Position numbers and translations under genes: made by a program. Source: Crocinitomicaceae bacterium (GTDB lineage: Bacteria; Bacteroidota; Bacteroidia; Flavobacteriales_D; Crocinitomicaceae). Taken from it: a stretch of 52,923 nucleotides of DNA. The stretch lies in assembly GCA_020436025.1 (NCBI GenBank), contig JAGQYP010000023.1:1-52923 (forward strand), read 5' to 3'. Positions within the stretch are counted from its first letter, which is position 1. Every line of letters begins with the position of its first letter. Positions 8,451-17,700 of this stretch are shown here, in pieces. Below the pieces are notes generated by a model. It did not search any database, was not told where the DNA came from, and saw only the letters and a list, made by a program, of their open reading frames with translations.

Positions 8451-9455
8451 ATGGAAAAAATTTTTTGTATAAGCAGAACAGATAGTATAGGCGATGTTGT
8501 ATTGACTTTGCCAATGGTTTGCTTTCTAAAAAAGAACTATCCGGAATCTAAAATTATTTTTTTAGGGAAAACTTATACGAAATCCATTATCCAATTGTGT
8601 TCTTCCGTTGATGAGATTCTATTATTTGATGAAATGGAACACCAAACAACCGATGAAATTGCTGCAAAACTGAGTTCCTTAAGAATATCACATTTTATTC
8701 ATGTGTTTCCCAATAAAAAACTGGCCAAGGCAGCTAAGCAAGCCAAAATTCCTCATCGAATAGGCACCTCTCATCGATTATTTCATTGGTTGACATGCAA
8801 CGAAAAGGTTGATTTTACCAGGAAAAATTCTGAATTACATGAATCACAGCTAAATTTTAAGTTATTGAAGCCCTTAGGTATAGAGGTAGAACCTAGTTTA
8901 GAAGAAGTCACGTCTTACCTAGCCTGTATGCAAGTTCCAAAGTCTTTTGATTTTGATAAATTTAGTGTGTCTAAAGCGCTTCCTCTAGTTATTCTCCATC
9001 CAAAATCTCAAGGTAGTGCGGTGGAATGGGGAATAGATAATTTCATGGAATTGGCTTTGAAGTTAAAAGAGCTTCCTGTAGAAGTATTAATTTGTGGAAC
9101 GGAAAACGAATCCAAAGAATTTAGAGAGCAAATCCCCTCTTCTCCAAAGATCAAAGACTTGAGCGGACAACTTACATTGGTGGAATATATAAGTTTAATA
9201 AATGAATCTCATGTGCTTGTTGCGGCAAGCACAGGACCGCTTCATATTGCAGGGGTTTTAGGAAAAACAGCTATTGGTTTGTATTCTTCCAGAAAACCAA
9301 TTCATCCAGGAAGGTGGAAACCTATCGGGAAAAAAGCCCAATATTTGGTTTACAATGAAAATTGCACTGATTGTAGCTCAGGAAAAATATGTTCTTGCAT
9401 TCAAAATATTCATCCCGAAAAGGTGATGGATATGATCTCCGCTGCTATTTCTTGA
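8451..9455 (+). CDS. Glycosyltransferase family 9 protein (ADP-heptose:LPS heptosyltransferase-like)
   Basis: The 334-residue chain has the GT9 two-domain GT-B layout. The N-terminal ISRTDSIGDVVLTLPMVCFLK is the family start, and the C-terminal sugar-nucleotide region contains ASTGPLHIAGVLGKTAIGLYSS and HPGRWKPIG. GT9 enzymes add heptose or related sugars to the lipopolysaccharide inner core on the cytosolic face of the inner membrane. The acceptor cannot be deduced. A 245-bp AT-rich spacer precedes it. The last 11 bp overlap the convergent binding-protein gene. A Cys-rich tail (NCTDCSSGKICSC) is seen in many bacterial GT9 members. Confidence 0.9.
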   Translation: MEKIFCISRTDSIGDVVLTLPMVCFLKKNYPESKIIFLGKTYTKSIIQLCSSVDEILLFDEMEHQTTDEIAAKLSSLRISHFIHVFPNKKLAKAAKQAKIPHRIGTSHRLFHWLTCNEKVDFTRKNSELHESQLNFKLLKPLGIEVEPSLEEVTSYLACMQVPKSFDFDKFSVSKALPLVILHPKSQGSAVEWGIDNFMELALKLKELPVEVLICGTENESKEFREQIPSSPKIKDLSGQLTLVEYISLINESHVLVAASTGPLHIAGVLGKTAIGLYSSRKPIHPGRWKPIGKKAQYLVYNENCTDCSSGKICSCIQNIHPEKVMDMISAAIS

Positions 9456-11208
9456 TATACTCTTTGTATTCTGCTTCAGTCCACTCTTTCAGCCATACTT
9501 GTCTGAAGTCAAGATATTTAATTTCATTGAAATACAAGTTTCTTACATAAGAATGCAGAATCTGGTTGTCTTCATAATACCACAAAACAACTACTGGAGC
9601 TTCGTCCATAAAGATGCTCTCTGCTTCGGCATAGTACTTATAGCTTTCCTCTTCCGAAGATGCTTGAATCGCTTTTTCATAGAGTTTGTCAAATTCAGGA
9701 TTCACATATCTCATGGAATTTGGATGAGAAGGTTTATCCATTGATTTCGGAACGTTTTTCCCATACCCTAAAAGGAGCATTGTTTGCGGACTAGGATAAT
9801 CTCCAACCCAAGCTGCTCTAAAGATATCAGATCTTCCAAAATTCGAGTTTTCAAGTTTTTTCTCAAAGCTAACTGCTTCAATTTGTAAATCTATATTAAG
9901 AGTTTTCTTTAATTGCTCTTGGATTTCAGCAGCAACTTTGTAATTCTGATCATTTTGATTGTACTCAATCGTAATTTTTGGAAATCCTTTGCCTTCTGGA
10001 TATCCAGCTTCAGCCATCAATTTTCTCGCTTTTTCTGGATTGTATGAGTAAGAATTTTCTTGAACTTTGTCGAAATCGTAACCCTTAAATAATTTGATTG
10101 GTGGTACAATTCCTGCCTGACCTGGTGAATAAGCTTGTCTTTTTAAGATCTTGTCATAAATACTCTGTCTATTAATTGCATAAGAGATTGCTTTTCGCAC
10201 TCTTTTATCCTTAAAATAAGGGCGTGCTAAATTGAATCCGTAGTATTCCACGCTTAACTGTGGTTCGTGAGCCAAAACATATTTTGGTGGAACTTCGTCA
10301 AAATTTCTAATATTCTCCTCCACCATATATTTGATCTTTCCTGAAGGCAAACCATCGATGTATTCAATCTCCCCTTCTTCAAATGATATTAATTGATCAA
10401 TCTTGCTAGAAATGATTTTGAAACTTACTGTGTCTAAGTAAGGCAATTGCTCACCCTTATCATCTTTTAAATAGTATTTTTCATTTTTTACAAGAAGAAT
10501 GCCTTTTGGACCATTGCTGCTTAATTTGAAAGGACCAGTTCCAGCTCCTCTATTCAGACCTTTACATTCGATAATTTCTTTTGCTAATATAGAAGCACTT
10601 GGAGAAGCCAATTGTTTCAAAAAGTCCGCGTTTGGATGGCTTAATTTAATGGTAACTTTATCGCCTTCCACTTGAATTCCAGAGATTTCATCCGATTGTC
10701 CCGAAACGTATTCTTCTAAACCAACAACATTTCCATGGAAAACAGTATTATAGGCAACGGACATTTCCTGAGCTTCTTGTTTGCAATAGTATTCGAAGGT
10801 ATACTTGATGTCACTAGCGGTCAATTCCCTTCCGTTGCCCCCTGGAAAACACTCATCATTATGAAAAAACACACCTTTTCTAATCGTAAAAGTGAATGTA
10901 GTGTTTGAGTCGGCAATATCATATTTTTCAGCGATCAACGGTTCGATAGCTAAAGTTTTAGGGTTGAATTTTACCAACGGCTCATAAACCATGGATGCAA
11001 TTTGACTTGCATGAACAGAGTAAACAAACTTTGGATCCAAAGTGGTAACTTCATCGGAAATAGCTAATCGCAAACTTCCACCTTTCTTTATTTCAGTAGA
11101 GACTGTTTCTTGGGATTCTGAATCTGATTCAGACGATTTCTCTTCTTGACACGAGTATAGTAAGGTGAACGCAAATGCAAGTAGTACAGCAAATTTCGAC
11201 GTATTCAT
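9445..11208 (-). CDS. ABC transporter substrate-binding lipoprotein, peptide-type (family 5)
   Basis: A 587-residue SBP_bac_5 protein. The lipoprotein signal peptide has lipobox LYSC with lipidated Cys20, followed by a Ser/Glu-rich linker. Family landmarks are LRLAISDEVTTLDPKFVYS near the mature N-terminus, ADFLKQLASPSASILA, RKAISYAINRQSIYDKIL and the C-terminal APVVVLWYYEDN. It should capture oligopeptides or similar ligands in the periplasm and hand them to an Opp/Dpp-type importer. The fused ATPase at 185-1927 is the obvious partner, but the two are separated by other genes and no permease is present in this window. Convergent overlap of 11 bp with the GT9 gene. Confidence 0.92.
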   Translation of the reverse strand: MNTSKFAVLLAFAFTLLYSCQEEKSSESDSESQETVSTEIKKGGSLRLAISDEVTTLDPKFVYSVHASQIASMVYEPLVKFNPKTLAIEPLIAEKYDIADSNTTFTFTIRKGVFFHNDECFPGGNGRELTASDIKYTFEYYCKQEAQEMSVAYNTVFHGNVVGLEEYVSGQSDEISGIQVEGDKVTIKLSHPNADFLKQLASPSASILAKEIIECKGLNRGAGTGPFKLSSNGPKGILLVKNEKYYLKDDKGEQLPYLDTVSFKIISSKIDQLISFEEGEIEYIDGLPSGKIKYMVEENIRNFDEVPPKYVLAHEPQLSVEYYGFNLARPYFKDKRVRKAISYAINRQSIYDKILKRQAYSPGQAGIVPPIKLFKGYDFDKVQENSYSYNPEKARKLMAEAGYPEGKGFPKITIEYNQNDQNYKVAAEIQEQLKKTLNIDLQIEAVSFEKKLENSNFGRSDIFRAAWVGDYPSPQTMLLLGYGKNVPKSMDKPSHPNSMRYVNPEFDKLYEKAIQASSEEESYKYYAEAESIFMDEAPVVVLWYYEDNQILHSYVRNLYFNEIKYLDFRQVWLKEWTEAEYKEYIKK

Positions 11209-11471
11209 ACTTTGATAATTTAAATCCTAGATTTATTAATGATATAAGACACAAGGATAATGAAAAAATATGAATTTTAATTCCTTTTTAAAATGTAAAA
11301 AAACTTTTAAATCTTCTTGTTAATGAGATCGTAACCGAATTCAAGGCCTAATTTTGATTTTTTTTTGCAACCTTATTTTAAAATTTTTCGTAATTGTTTT
11401 CAGATGTAATATTTTTCTGTTAATATTGCGGATGTAAAATTCTGTAAATTATTAGAATTTAACGTTTTTTG

Positions 11472-12263
11472 ATGCTTAAAACAAGTTTAATAGTAGTAGT
11501 TTTTTTGTTGATTTCAGGTGGTCATGCCTTTGGGGCAAAGATCTCTGTTGAAGGAATCTATCAAGGAAAAAGTCTTTACGTTCAAAACCCAGAGGGTGAG
11601 GAAGGTATTGGATTTTGTGCCACTGGCGCATATGTTAATGGAGATGCACTTTTGGAGGGAACCTCTTCAAGCGCTTTCGAAATTGATTTCAAACAGTTTA
11701 ATCTTCAGATTGGGGATTATGTTTTTGTTGAGATCGAACACGAATTCGGATGTACTCCAAAGATTTTAAATCAAGAAGTTCTACTTCCGAAAAGTACATT
11801 TACTGTTTCTGAAATGAATTGTTCGGGAGATGGGAAACTTTCTTTTTCGACTACAGGTGAGCAAGGAAAATTGCCTTTTGTAGTGGAACAATTTAGATGG
11901 AATAAATGGGTAACTGTTGGAGAGGTAGCTGGAAAAGGTACTTCAGGAACCAATTCATACTCTTTCGATGTTACTCCTCATAGTGGAACAAATAAAGTTA
12001 GAGTGGTTCAAATTGATCATACTGGTAAGAAAAGAGCCTCAAATGCGGTTACTTTCGAATCTAGTGTTGCGGTTCCAACGTTCTCTCCAGTTAAAGTAAA
12101 GAAAGATCTGAATTTCTCTGCCGAGACGAAATACGAAATTTATGATGCTTACGGGGTGATTGTAAAGAAAGGTACGGCTAAAGAAGTTGATTGTAGTAAT
12201 CTTAAAAAAGGTGCTTATTACATCAACTACGACAACAAGAACGACAAGTTCATCAAAATGTAG
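11472..12263 (+). CDS. Secreted hypothetical protein with a T9SS-type C-terminal sorting-like domain
   Basis: A 263-residue protein starting at ATG 11472 (MLKTSLIVVVF), with a signal peptide ending near GHAFGA. The middle is a predicted beta-rich adhesin-like region, and the last ~40 residues (YEIYDAYGVIVKKGTAKEVDCSNLKKGAYYINYD...KFIKM) have the layout of a type A T9SS C-terminal domain: a strand, a turn with G, K.G, SNLKKG.Y and a terminal KFIKM. It is therefore probably exported through the T9SS and attached to or released from the cell surface. Function of the cargo part is unknown. A strong terminator follows at 12284-12310. Confidence 0.7.
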   Translation: MLKTSLIVVVFLLISGGHAFGAKISVEGIYQGKSLYVQNPEGEEGIGFCATGAYVNGDALLEGTSSSAFEIDFKQFNLQIGDYVFVEIEHEFGCTPKILNQEVLLPKSTFTVSEMNCSGDGKLSFSTTGEQGKLPFVVEQFRWNKWVTVGEVAGKGTSGTNSYSFDVTPHSGTNKVRVVQIDHTGKKRASNAVTFESSVAVPTFSPVKVKKDLNFSAETKYEIYDAYGVIVKKGTAKEVDCSNLKKGAYYINYDNKNDKFIKM

Positions 12264-12283
12264 AATAGAATTTTAATTATATG

Positions 12284-12310
12284 AAAGTCCCCCCGAGGGA
12301 CTTTTTTTTT
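12284..12310 (+). terminator. Rho-independent terminator
   Basis: An 8-bp perfect stem AAAGTCCC (12284-12291) / GGGACTTT (12297-12304) with a 5-nt loop, running into a tract of nine T. It ends the transcript of the secreted protein gene and stops only 4 bp before the ATG of the epimerase gene. Confidence 0.9.
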
Positions 12311-12314
12311 GCCC

Positions 12315-12716
12315 ATGAATAAAATTGAACATTTAGGGATTGCTGTTAAAGACATACAAAAATCCAATGAACTATTTTCAAAGCTGTTAAACACTTCTCC
12401 TTATAAACAAGAAGAAGTGGTTTCTGAAAATGTAATTACTAGCTTTTTTAAAGTTGGAGAGTCTAAGATTGAGCTATTACAAGCAACTTCAGAAAACAGT
12501 GCGATTCACAAGTTTATTGAGAAGAAAGGAGAAGGCATTCATCATATAGCCTACGATGTCAGTGATATCCACGCAGAGATAAAAAGGTTAAAAGGAGAAG
12601 GGTTCCAAATGATACATGAAGAGCCAAAAGATGGAGCAGATAACAAACTCATTGCTTTCCTACACCCTAAATCAACTAATGGGGTGCTAATAGAGATTTG
12701 TCAGGAAAAAGTCTAA
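12315..12716 (+). CDS. mce: Methylmalonyl-CoA epimerase
   Basis: A 133-residue vicinal-oxygen-chelate (glyoxalase fold) protein that interconverts (S)- and (R)-methylmalonyl-CoA in propionyl-CoA metabolism. The family start KIEHLGIAVKDIQKSNELF carries the first metal-binding His, GIHHIAYDVSDI carries the second, and LIEICQ carries the metal-binding Glu at the C-terminus. Start is ATG 12315. A TTG two codons earlier lies in the terminator T-tract. No Shine-Dalgarno sequence is possible in the 4 bp between the terminator and the ATG. The TAA stop is interlocked with the TAG of the convergent HAD gene (CTAA at 12713-12716). Confidence 0.92.
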   Translation: MNKIEHLGIAVKDIQKSNELFSKLLNTSPYKQEEVVSENVITSFFKVGESKIELLQATSENSAIHKFIEKKGEGIHHIAYDVSDIHAEIKRLKGEGFQMIHEEPKDGADNKLIAFLHPKSTNGVLIEICQEKV

Positions 12717-13333
12717 GCCGAAAGAAAATCTTCAATTTTTCGATCTACCAAGTGAATAGTTTGAATTCCTAATTCCTTAGCGCCTTCGATGTGTTGTATG
12801 CTGTCGTCAAAAAATAAGGTCTCTGCCGCATCAAAACGATTTTGATCTAATACATATTCAAAAACGTCTTTATTTGGTTTTCTAAGACCTATTTCATTAG
12901 AATAATAGACGTTTTGAAACACATCGTCAAACCAATATTCTCCAAAAGTATCTTGTAGGATCTTTCGAAAAGCTCTAACATGAGTTTCATTCGTGTTACT
13001 TAATAAAACTATATTGTATTGCTCAGCGTATTTTTTAAGCGTTTCCTTACGTTCAGTTGGGAAATCTAATAGCATACTGTTCCAGGCATGAATGATCTCT
13101 TCCTGACTTTTTTGAATATGGAAAAAAGCTTGAAGTTGCGCAATAAACTCATTTTCTGATATCTTTCCTGTTTCAAAATTGTCAAACAAATGAGATTGTT
13201 GGGCTTGCGAGAAAAGTTCATCAAAATGTTGAATACCCATGTCTTTGAACTGGTTTATCGTAATATGATAGTCAATATTCAATAGCACTCCACCCAGATC
13301 GAAGATGATGTTTTTAATGTCTTTGGAAATCAT
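12713..13333 (-). CDS. HAD superfamily phosphatase, subfamily IA (YihX-like)
   Basis: A 206-residue haloacid dehalogenase-type hydrolase. The nucleophile Asp12 is in IIFDLGGVLLNID. The residue two positions later is Gly instead of the usual second Asp, as in the DLGGVL subgroup that includes the glucose-1-phosphate phosphatase YihX. Motif II is VLLSNTNE, the motif III Lys is in LRKPNKDVFEYVL, and motif IV is FFDDSIQHIEGAK. The C1 helical cap lies between residues 20 and 85. It should act in the cytosol on a small phosphorylated substrate that cannot be named. It starts 67 bp after the terminator of the upstream tRNA gene. Confidence 0.85.
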   Translation of the reverse strand: MISKDIKNIIFDLGGVLLNIDYHITINQFKDMGIQHFDELFSQAQQSHLFDNFETGKISENEFIAQLQAFFHIQKSQEEIIHAWNSMLLDFPTERKETLKKYAEQYNIVLLSNTNETHVRAFRKILQDTFGEYWFDDVFQNVYYSNEIGLRKPNKDVFEYVLDQNRFDAAETLFFDDSIQHIEGAKELGIQTIHLVDRKIEDFLSA

Positions 13334-13399
13334 AGCAGTTATCGAAATAGATTCAATTAATCGTTTTTCAAATGTATCGAATATTTTAAGAGGTAAAAT

Positions 13400-13434
13400 A
13401 AAAAAGAGCGAAGATTCAACCTACGCTCTTTTTT
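13400..13434 (-). terminator. Terminator downstream of the tRNA gene
   Basis: A perfect 11-bp stem: AAAAAAGAGCG at 13400-13410 pairs with CGCTCTTTTTT at 13424-13434 across a 13-nt loop. Being A-rich on one side and T-rich on the other, it could work in both directions, but the gene it serves is the minus-strand tRNA. Confidence 0.85.
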
Positions 13435-13447
13435 CATATTTTTTATG

Positions 13448-13521
13448 TGGGCCCTGTTGGGATCGAACCAACCACCCCCTGATTATGAGTCAGGTGCTCT
13501 AACCGACTGAGCTAAGAGCCC
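13448..13521 (-). tRNA. tRNA with CAU anticodon (elongator Met or lysidine-modified Ile2)
   Basis: The minus strand folds as a complete 74-nt tRNA: acceptor stem GGGCTCT / AGGGCCC with one T-G wobble, D arm AGCTCAGTCGGTTAGAGC, anticodon stem CCTGA / TCAGG with loop CTCATAA (anticodon CAT), and T arm with GGTTCGATCC. The discriminator base is A. The 3' CCA is not encoded (ACAT follows), so it must be added enzymatically. A standard G1-C72 pair argues against the initiator tRNA. Sequence alone does not let me separate Met from Ile2, which depends on TilS recognition. A -7 element TACATTTG is at 13571-13578. Confidence 0.95.
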
Positions 13522-13570
13522 TTCCAATATCAAGGTTCGTATCAATTGGACACCTTGAATTAGGAGCTTG

Positions 13571-13578
13571 CAAATGTA
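13571..13578 (-). promoter_or_regulatory. Candidate -7 element of the tRNA promoter (TACATTTG)
   Basis: Exact TAnnTTTG match on the minus strand, 49 bp before the first tRNA base. No TTG is found at the usual -33 distance. Confidence 0.45.
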
Positions 13579-13619
13579 TCCTTTTTATCTTAAATATGGA
13601 AGAAAAATTGAAAAATGGA

Positions 13620-14153
13620 TTAATCCATGTGTTCAACAAATTCTAGATATTTCCCAAATTTGTACTTAGAAGATTCACTCTTTAATTCACCTTGGGCTTC
13701 TGAAGAGATTTGATGGAAAATAATATAATCGCTACCCTCTCTTTCAAATTTTCCTTTGTACTTACTGTCACCATCTAATCCCACATCAAGTAAATGATGA
13801 GATGACATATAAATTTCACCGTTCTTTTTTTCGATGCTTTTGTAAGCAATGGCAACTTTACCTGAATTGTAGGCTTCTTTTCCAGCGACTTCCATATAAA
13901 GAATGATTACTTTATTCCCTTTTTCAACTTTTCCAATTGGCACCATATAGCTTCCACTTAGTGAGTTAAATCCTAGATAAGAATAGAATTTTTCTGGTAT
14001 TTTACCTGCAGTTTGGCCATGCGCTGTCAATTCTTCAGAAGACATTTGTTGTGGGATTTCTCCGAATAGTTTAAATAATTCTTCGTGATCTGTATTTTGA
14101 GAGTAGACAAATGAGAAAAAACCTGTGCAGGCGATAATCAATAAATGTTTCAT
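13620..14153 (-). CDS. Secreted hypothetical protein
   Basis: 177 residues with a clear signal peptide (MKHLLIIACTGFFSFVYSQ, cleavage near residue 19). The mature part alternates strands and turns (KVIILYMEVAGKEAYNSGKVAIAYKS, SHHLLDVGLDGDSKYKGKF) and looks like a small beta-rich periplasmic protein. No family recognised. It starts 5 bp after the stop of the 111-residue gene upstream, so the two are probably co-transcribed. Confidence 0.75.
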   Translation of the reverse strand: MKHLLIIACTGFFSFVYSQNTDHEELFKLFGEIPQQMSSEELTAHGQTAGKIPEKFYSYLGFNSLSGSYMVPIGKVEKGNKVIILYMEVAGKEAYNSGKVAIAYKSIEKKNGEIYMSSHHLLDVGLDGDSKYKGKFEREGSDYIIFHQISSEAQGELKSESSKYKFGKYLEFVEHMD

Positions 14154-14158
14154 AATTT

Positions 14159-14494
14159 TTAGTTTAAAAGATGTTTTAATTGTCTGAGCATATTTTGTTC
14201 CAAAGTATCAAATTCACCATCCTGAAGAAATAGTTCTTTAATGTCTTGGATTAAGACTTCGATATCGTCGTGAGTATATCCTAATCTCTGGATCGTGTTC
14301 AATATTTTTTCTAAACTTTGATAGTCATTATCCTTATCAATTTCTTTGTGAATTCTTTTATAGATGTCCTTGTCCACTTTAGAAATAATCAGCTCTTTGT
14401 CCTCATCCGTTTCCTCGATATGGCAATGAGTACAATACAATAAGAGATATGCCTTTAATTCGTCAGGTGTCCAATCAGTGGTAAAATCTTTCAT
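14159..14494 (-). CDS. Small helical cytosolic protein, possibly TerB-like
   Basis: 111 residues, almost all predicted helix, acidic, no signal peptide. The C-terminal segment IKELFLQDGEFDTLEQNMLRQL resembles the last helices of TerB-fold proteins (a D-G-x-[FI]-x-x-x-E pattern), but the N-terminal half does not give a clear match, so this is a suggestion only. It contains a CTHCH motif near residue 21 that could bind a metal. First gene of a two-gene unit with the secreted protein at 13620-14153. Confidence 0.65.
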   Translation of the reverse strand: MKDFTTDWTPDELKAYLLLYCTHCHIEETDEDKELIISKVDKDIYKRIHKEIDKDNDYQSLEKILNTIQRLGYTHDDIEVLIQDIKELFLQDGEFDTLEQNMLRQLKHLLN

Positions 14495-14603
14495 GTTTAT
14501 CGATTTGCAATTTCAAGTAAATATAAAAAAATACTGTCCGATAAAATGGCATGGATCATTAAAAGTGGGAGAAAAATAGCGTGATTATTGGAATGTAAAC
14601 AAA

Positions 14604-14640
14604 AAAGGAAGGAGCTAAACGGGTGTTTAACTCCTTTCCT
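14604..14640 (-). terminator. Terminator of mfd
   Basis: On the minus strand AGGAAAGGAGTTAAAC pairs with GTTTAGCTCCTTCCT around a short loop (one bulge, one G-T pair) and is followed by six T. It lies ~95 bp after the mfd stop. The interval 14641-14734 holds nothing else that I can identify, and 14495-14600 is featureless AT-rich spacer. Confidence 0.8.
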
Positions 14641-14734
14641 AAACCTAACCTACCTTTTACAACTAAACTGTATCAAATTTAATATTTTATTTACAATCAA
14701 TCAAGTTTTAAAGGTAAAAATTTGTTAAGAACAC

Positions 14735-17700
14735 CTAAACATGGTTTGAAATGATAGGTTTTAATACTTCTAGCGCTTTGGCTATACTAGATATGTTGGT
14801 GTAAATCAATCTTAATTTATTGTTCTTTTCACTCATGTTCACATTGAAAGATCTAGCTTGTACGTAATTCAGGACACTTGTGAATACGGGGGACTGGTAA
14901 TAAGGAGATTTTTCGTTTTGAATAAAATACCCAATCATTTTTTCATTTTTCAAGACAAGCTTCTCAAATCCAATATTTTTGGCCAGCAATCGTAATCGGA
15001 TGGATTCAGTCATTTCAACTGCTTGTTCTGGGAGTTCTCCAAATCGATCTTCTAATTTTTCTTTAAATGAATTTATTTCATCTTCACTCTCGAGATTATC
15101 TAGTTCTTGGTACAAGCTAAGTCTCTCTGCAATATTGTTCACATAGGTGTCGGGTAACAATAGCTCAAGGTCTGTTTCAAGTATGCATTCTTTTACAAAG
15201 TCTGTTTCCTGGATTTTATTCTTGTCTGCAAAAAAGTCTTTAAATTCTTCTTCTCTCAGTTCTTCAACAGCTTCAGAAAGCAATTTTTGGTACATTTCGA
15301 TACCTATGTCGGCCATGAAACCACTTTGTTCTCCACCTAATAAATTTCCTGCTCCCCTTATATCCAAATCACGCATGGCGATGTTAAATCCTGATCCAAT
15401 ATCTGAAAATTGAACAATGGCTTCCAATCTTTTTCTTGCCTCCGTTGAAAGGGTATTAAGACGGGGAGACAATAAATAACAAAAGGCCTTTTTATTTGAC
15501 CGACCCACTCGTCCTCTTAGTTGATGTAAATCACTTAAACCGAAATTTTGAGCATCGTTGATAATAATGGTATTTGCATTTGGGATATCAATTCCGGATT
15601 CAATGATGGTTGTAGCAATTAATACATCGTATTCGTGTTCAATGAATCCCATCATCAGCCTTTCTAATTTTGCTCCTTCCATTTGACCGTGTCCAACTGC
15701 AATTCTTGTCCCTGGAACGAGTTTGAGAATCAAATTTGCAATCTCTTCAATATTCTGGATTTTATTGTGAACAAAATACACCTGACCACCTCTTGAAATC
15801 TCGTATCCAATGGCATCTCGAATTTTTTCTTCGTTGAATTGCAATAACTCCGTTAATACAGGTTGTCGGTTTGGGGGAGGAGTATTAATAATGGATAAAT
15901 CTCTGGCTCCCATCAAACTAAATTGAAGAGTTCTTGGAATAGGTGTAGCTGTTAGCGTTAAAGTGTCGATGGTTTCCCGCATTGTTTTTAATCTATCTTT
16001 TACCGAAACACCAAATTTTTGTTCTTCATCTATAATCAACAATCCAAGATCTTTGAATTTCACATTCTTTCCCACGATTTTATGCGTACCAATCAGTATG
16101 TCAATTTTCCCTTCAGACAATTGTTTTAGGGTGTCCGTGACTTGTTTCTGACTTTTGAATCGGTTTAAATAACTTACTGTTACTGGGAACTCAGCTAGCC
16201 TTTCTTTAAAGCTTCTATAGTGTTGAATGGATAAAATTGTGGTTGGTACTAATACAGCAACTTGCTTGCCATCGGTAGCCGCTTTAAAAGCCGCTCGTAT
16301 GGCCACTTCAGTTTTTCCAAACCCAACATCTCCACAAACCAATCGGTCCATTGGAGCTGGACTTTCCATATCCTCTTTAACAGCATTTGTCGCTTTAAGC
16401 TGATCCGGTGTGTCTTCATAAATGAATGAAGCCTCTAATTCAGTTTGAAGATAGGTGTCTGGAGCAAAAGCAAAACCAGGATTCGACTTTCTTTTTGCAT
16501 ACAATTTGATCAAATCGAAAGCTAATTCTTTGATTCTTGTCTTGGTTTTCTTTTTTAGGTTGGACCATTGAGGGGATCCTAGTTTATTCATTTTAGGCGC
16601 AACACCCTCTTTTCCAGTAAATTTAGAAATGCGGTGCAAAGAATGTATACTAACATACAAAACGTCATCATCTTTGTAGATTAATCTCACCGCTTCTTGA
16701 GGTTTACCATTTACGTCAATGGTCTCTAAACCAGAAAATCTTCCTACTCCATGATCAATATGAGTAACAAAATCCCCTTTTTGGAGGTTTTTAATCTCTT
16801 TTAGAGTAATCGCCTGTTTGTTTTTTGAATACCCTTCTTTAAGTCTGAATCGATTGTATCGCTCAAATAATTGGTGATCTGTATAAATTAGAGTTTGCAA
16901 ATTCTCGTCGACAAATCCATGAGAAAGCGCAAAATTTAAAGTGGTAAATTCATCTTTTGCTCCAATATCTTCGAAAATGGCATACAGTCTTTCTATTTGT
17001 TTAGGCTGATTGGAAACAATGATGTTTTGATACCCATTTGCCTTGTGTGCCAAAAGATCCTGATTGAGTAGTTCAAAATTCTTGTTAAATGAAGGTTGCG
17101 GTTTCTGACTAAAAACAATTGATTGATCTGCCTGGAATGAACCATGCTTTCCAATTTCCAACACATTAAATTTATCCAGGAGCTTCTCAAAATCTTTGTA
17201 GTAGAGATACATTTCATTTGGAGGCAAATGACTTATGCCTGTATCAGGTAAATTGGCAAAAACGGTTTGCGCTTCTTTGTAAAGTTTTTTCAGTTTTCCA
17301 AGAACCATTTTAGAATCTATGGTCCAGAGTGTTGATTGATCTGAAATGAATTCTAGAAAACTTTCCCTCTGTTTTAGAAGAATTTTATTTTGAACATTGG
17401 GAACAATGACAAATTTAGCATGATTTGCTACCGACAGCTGACTTACAGTATCAAAAGTTCGAATGGATTCCACCTCGTCTCCAAAAAATTCAATTCGAAA
17501 AGGATAATCATTGGAGAAAGAATAAATGTCTACAATTCCCCCACGAACAGAAAATTGTCCAGGTTCATAAACGAAATCAACTTTTTCAAAATGATATTCC
17601 AGTAGAAGTTCATTTAAGAAATCTATGGAATATTCTTTTCCTTTTTGAACTTCGAATACATTTTCGCTCAGCTGTTTTTGCGTCACAACTTTTTCGAAAA

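Noticed and set aside
15147..15413. Open frame antisense to mfd (88 residues)
   Set aside because: Ser/Asn/Pro-rich shadow of a well-conserved gene, without promoter or family resemblance.
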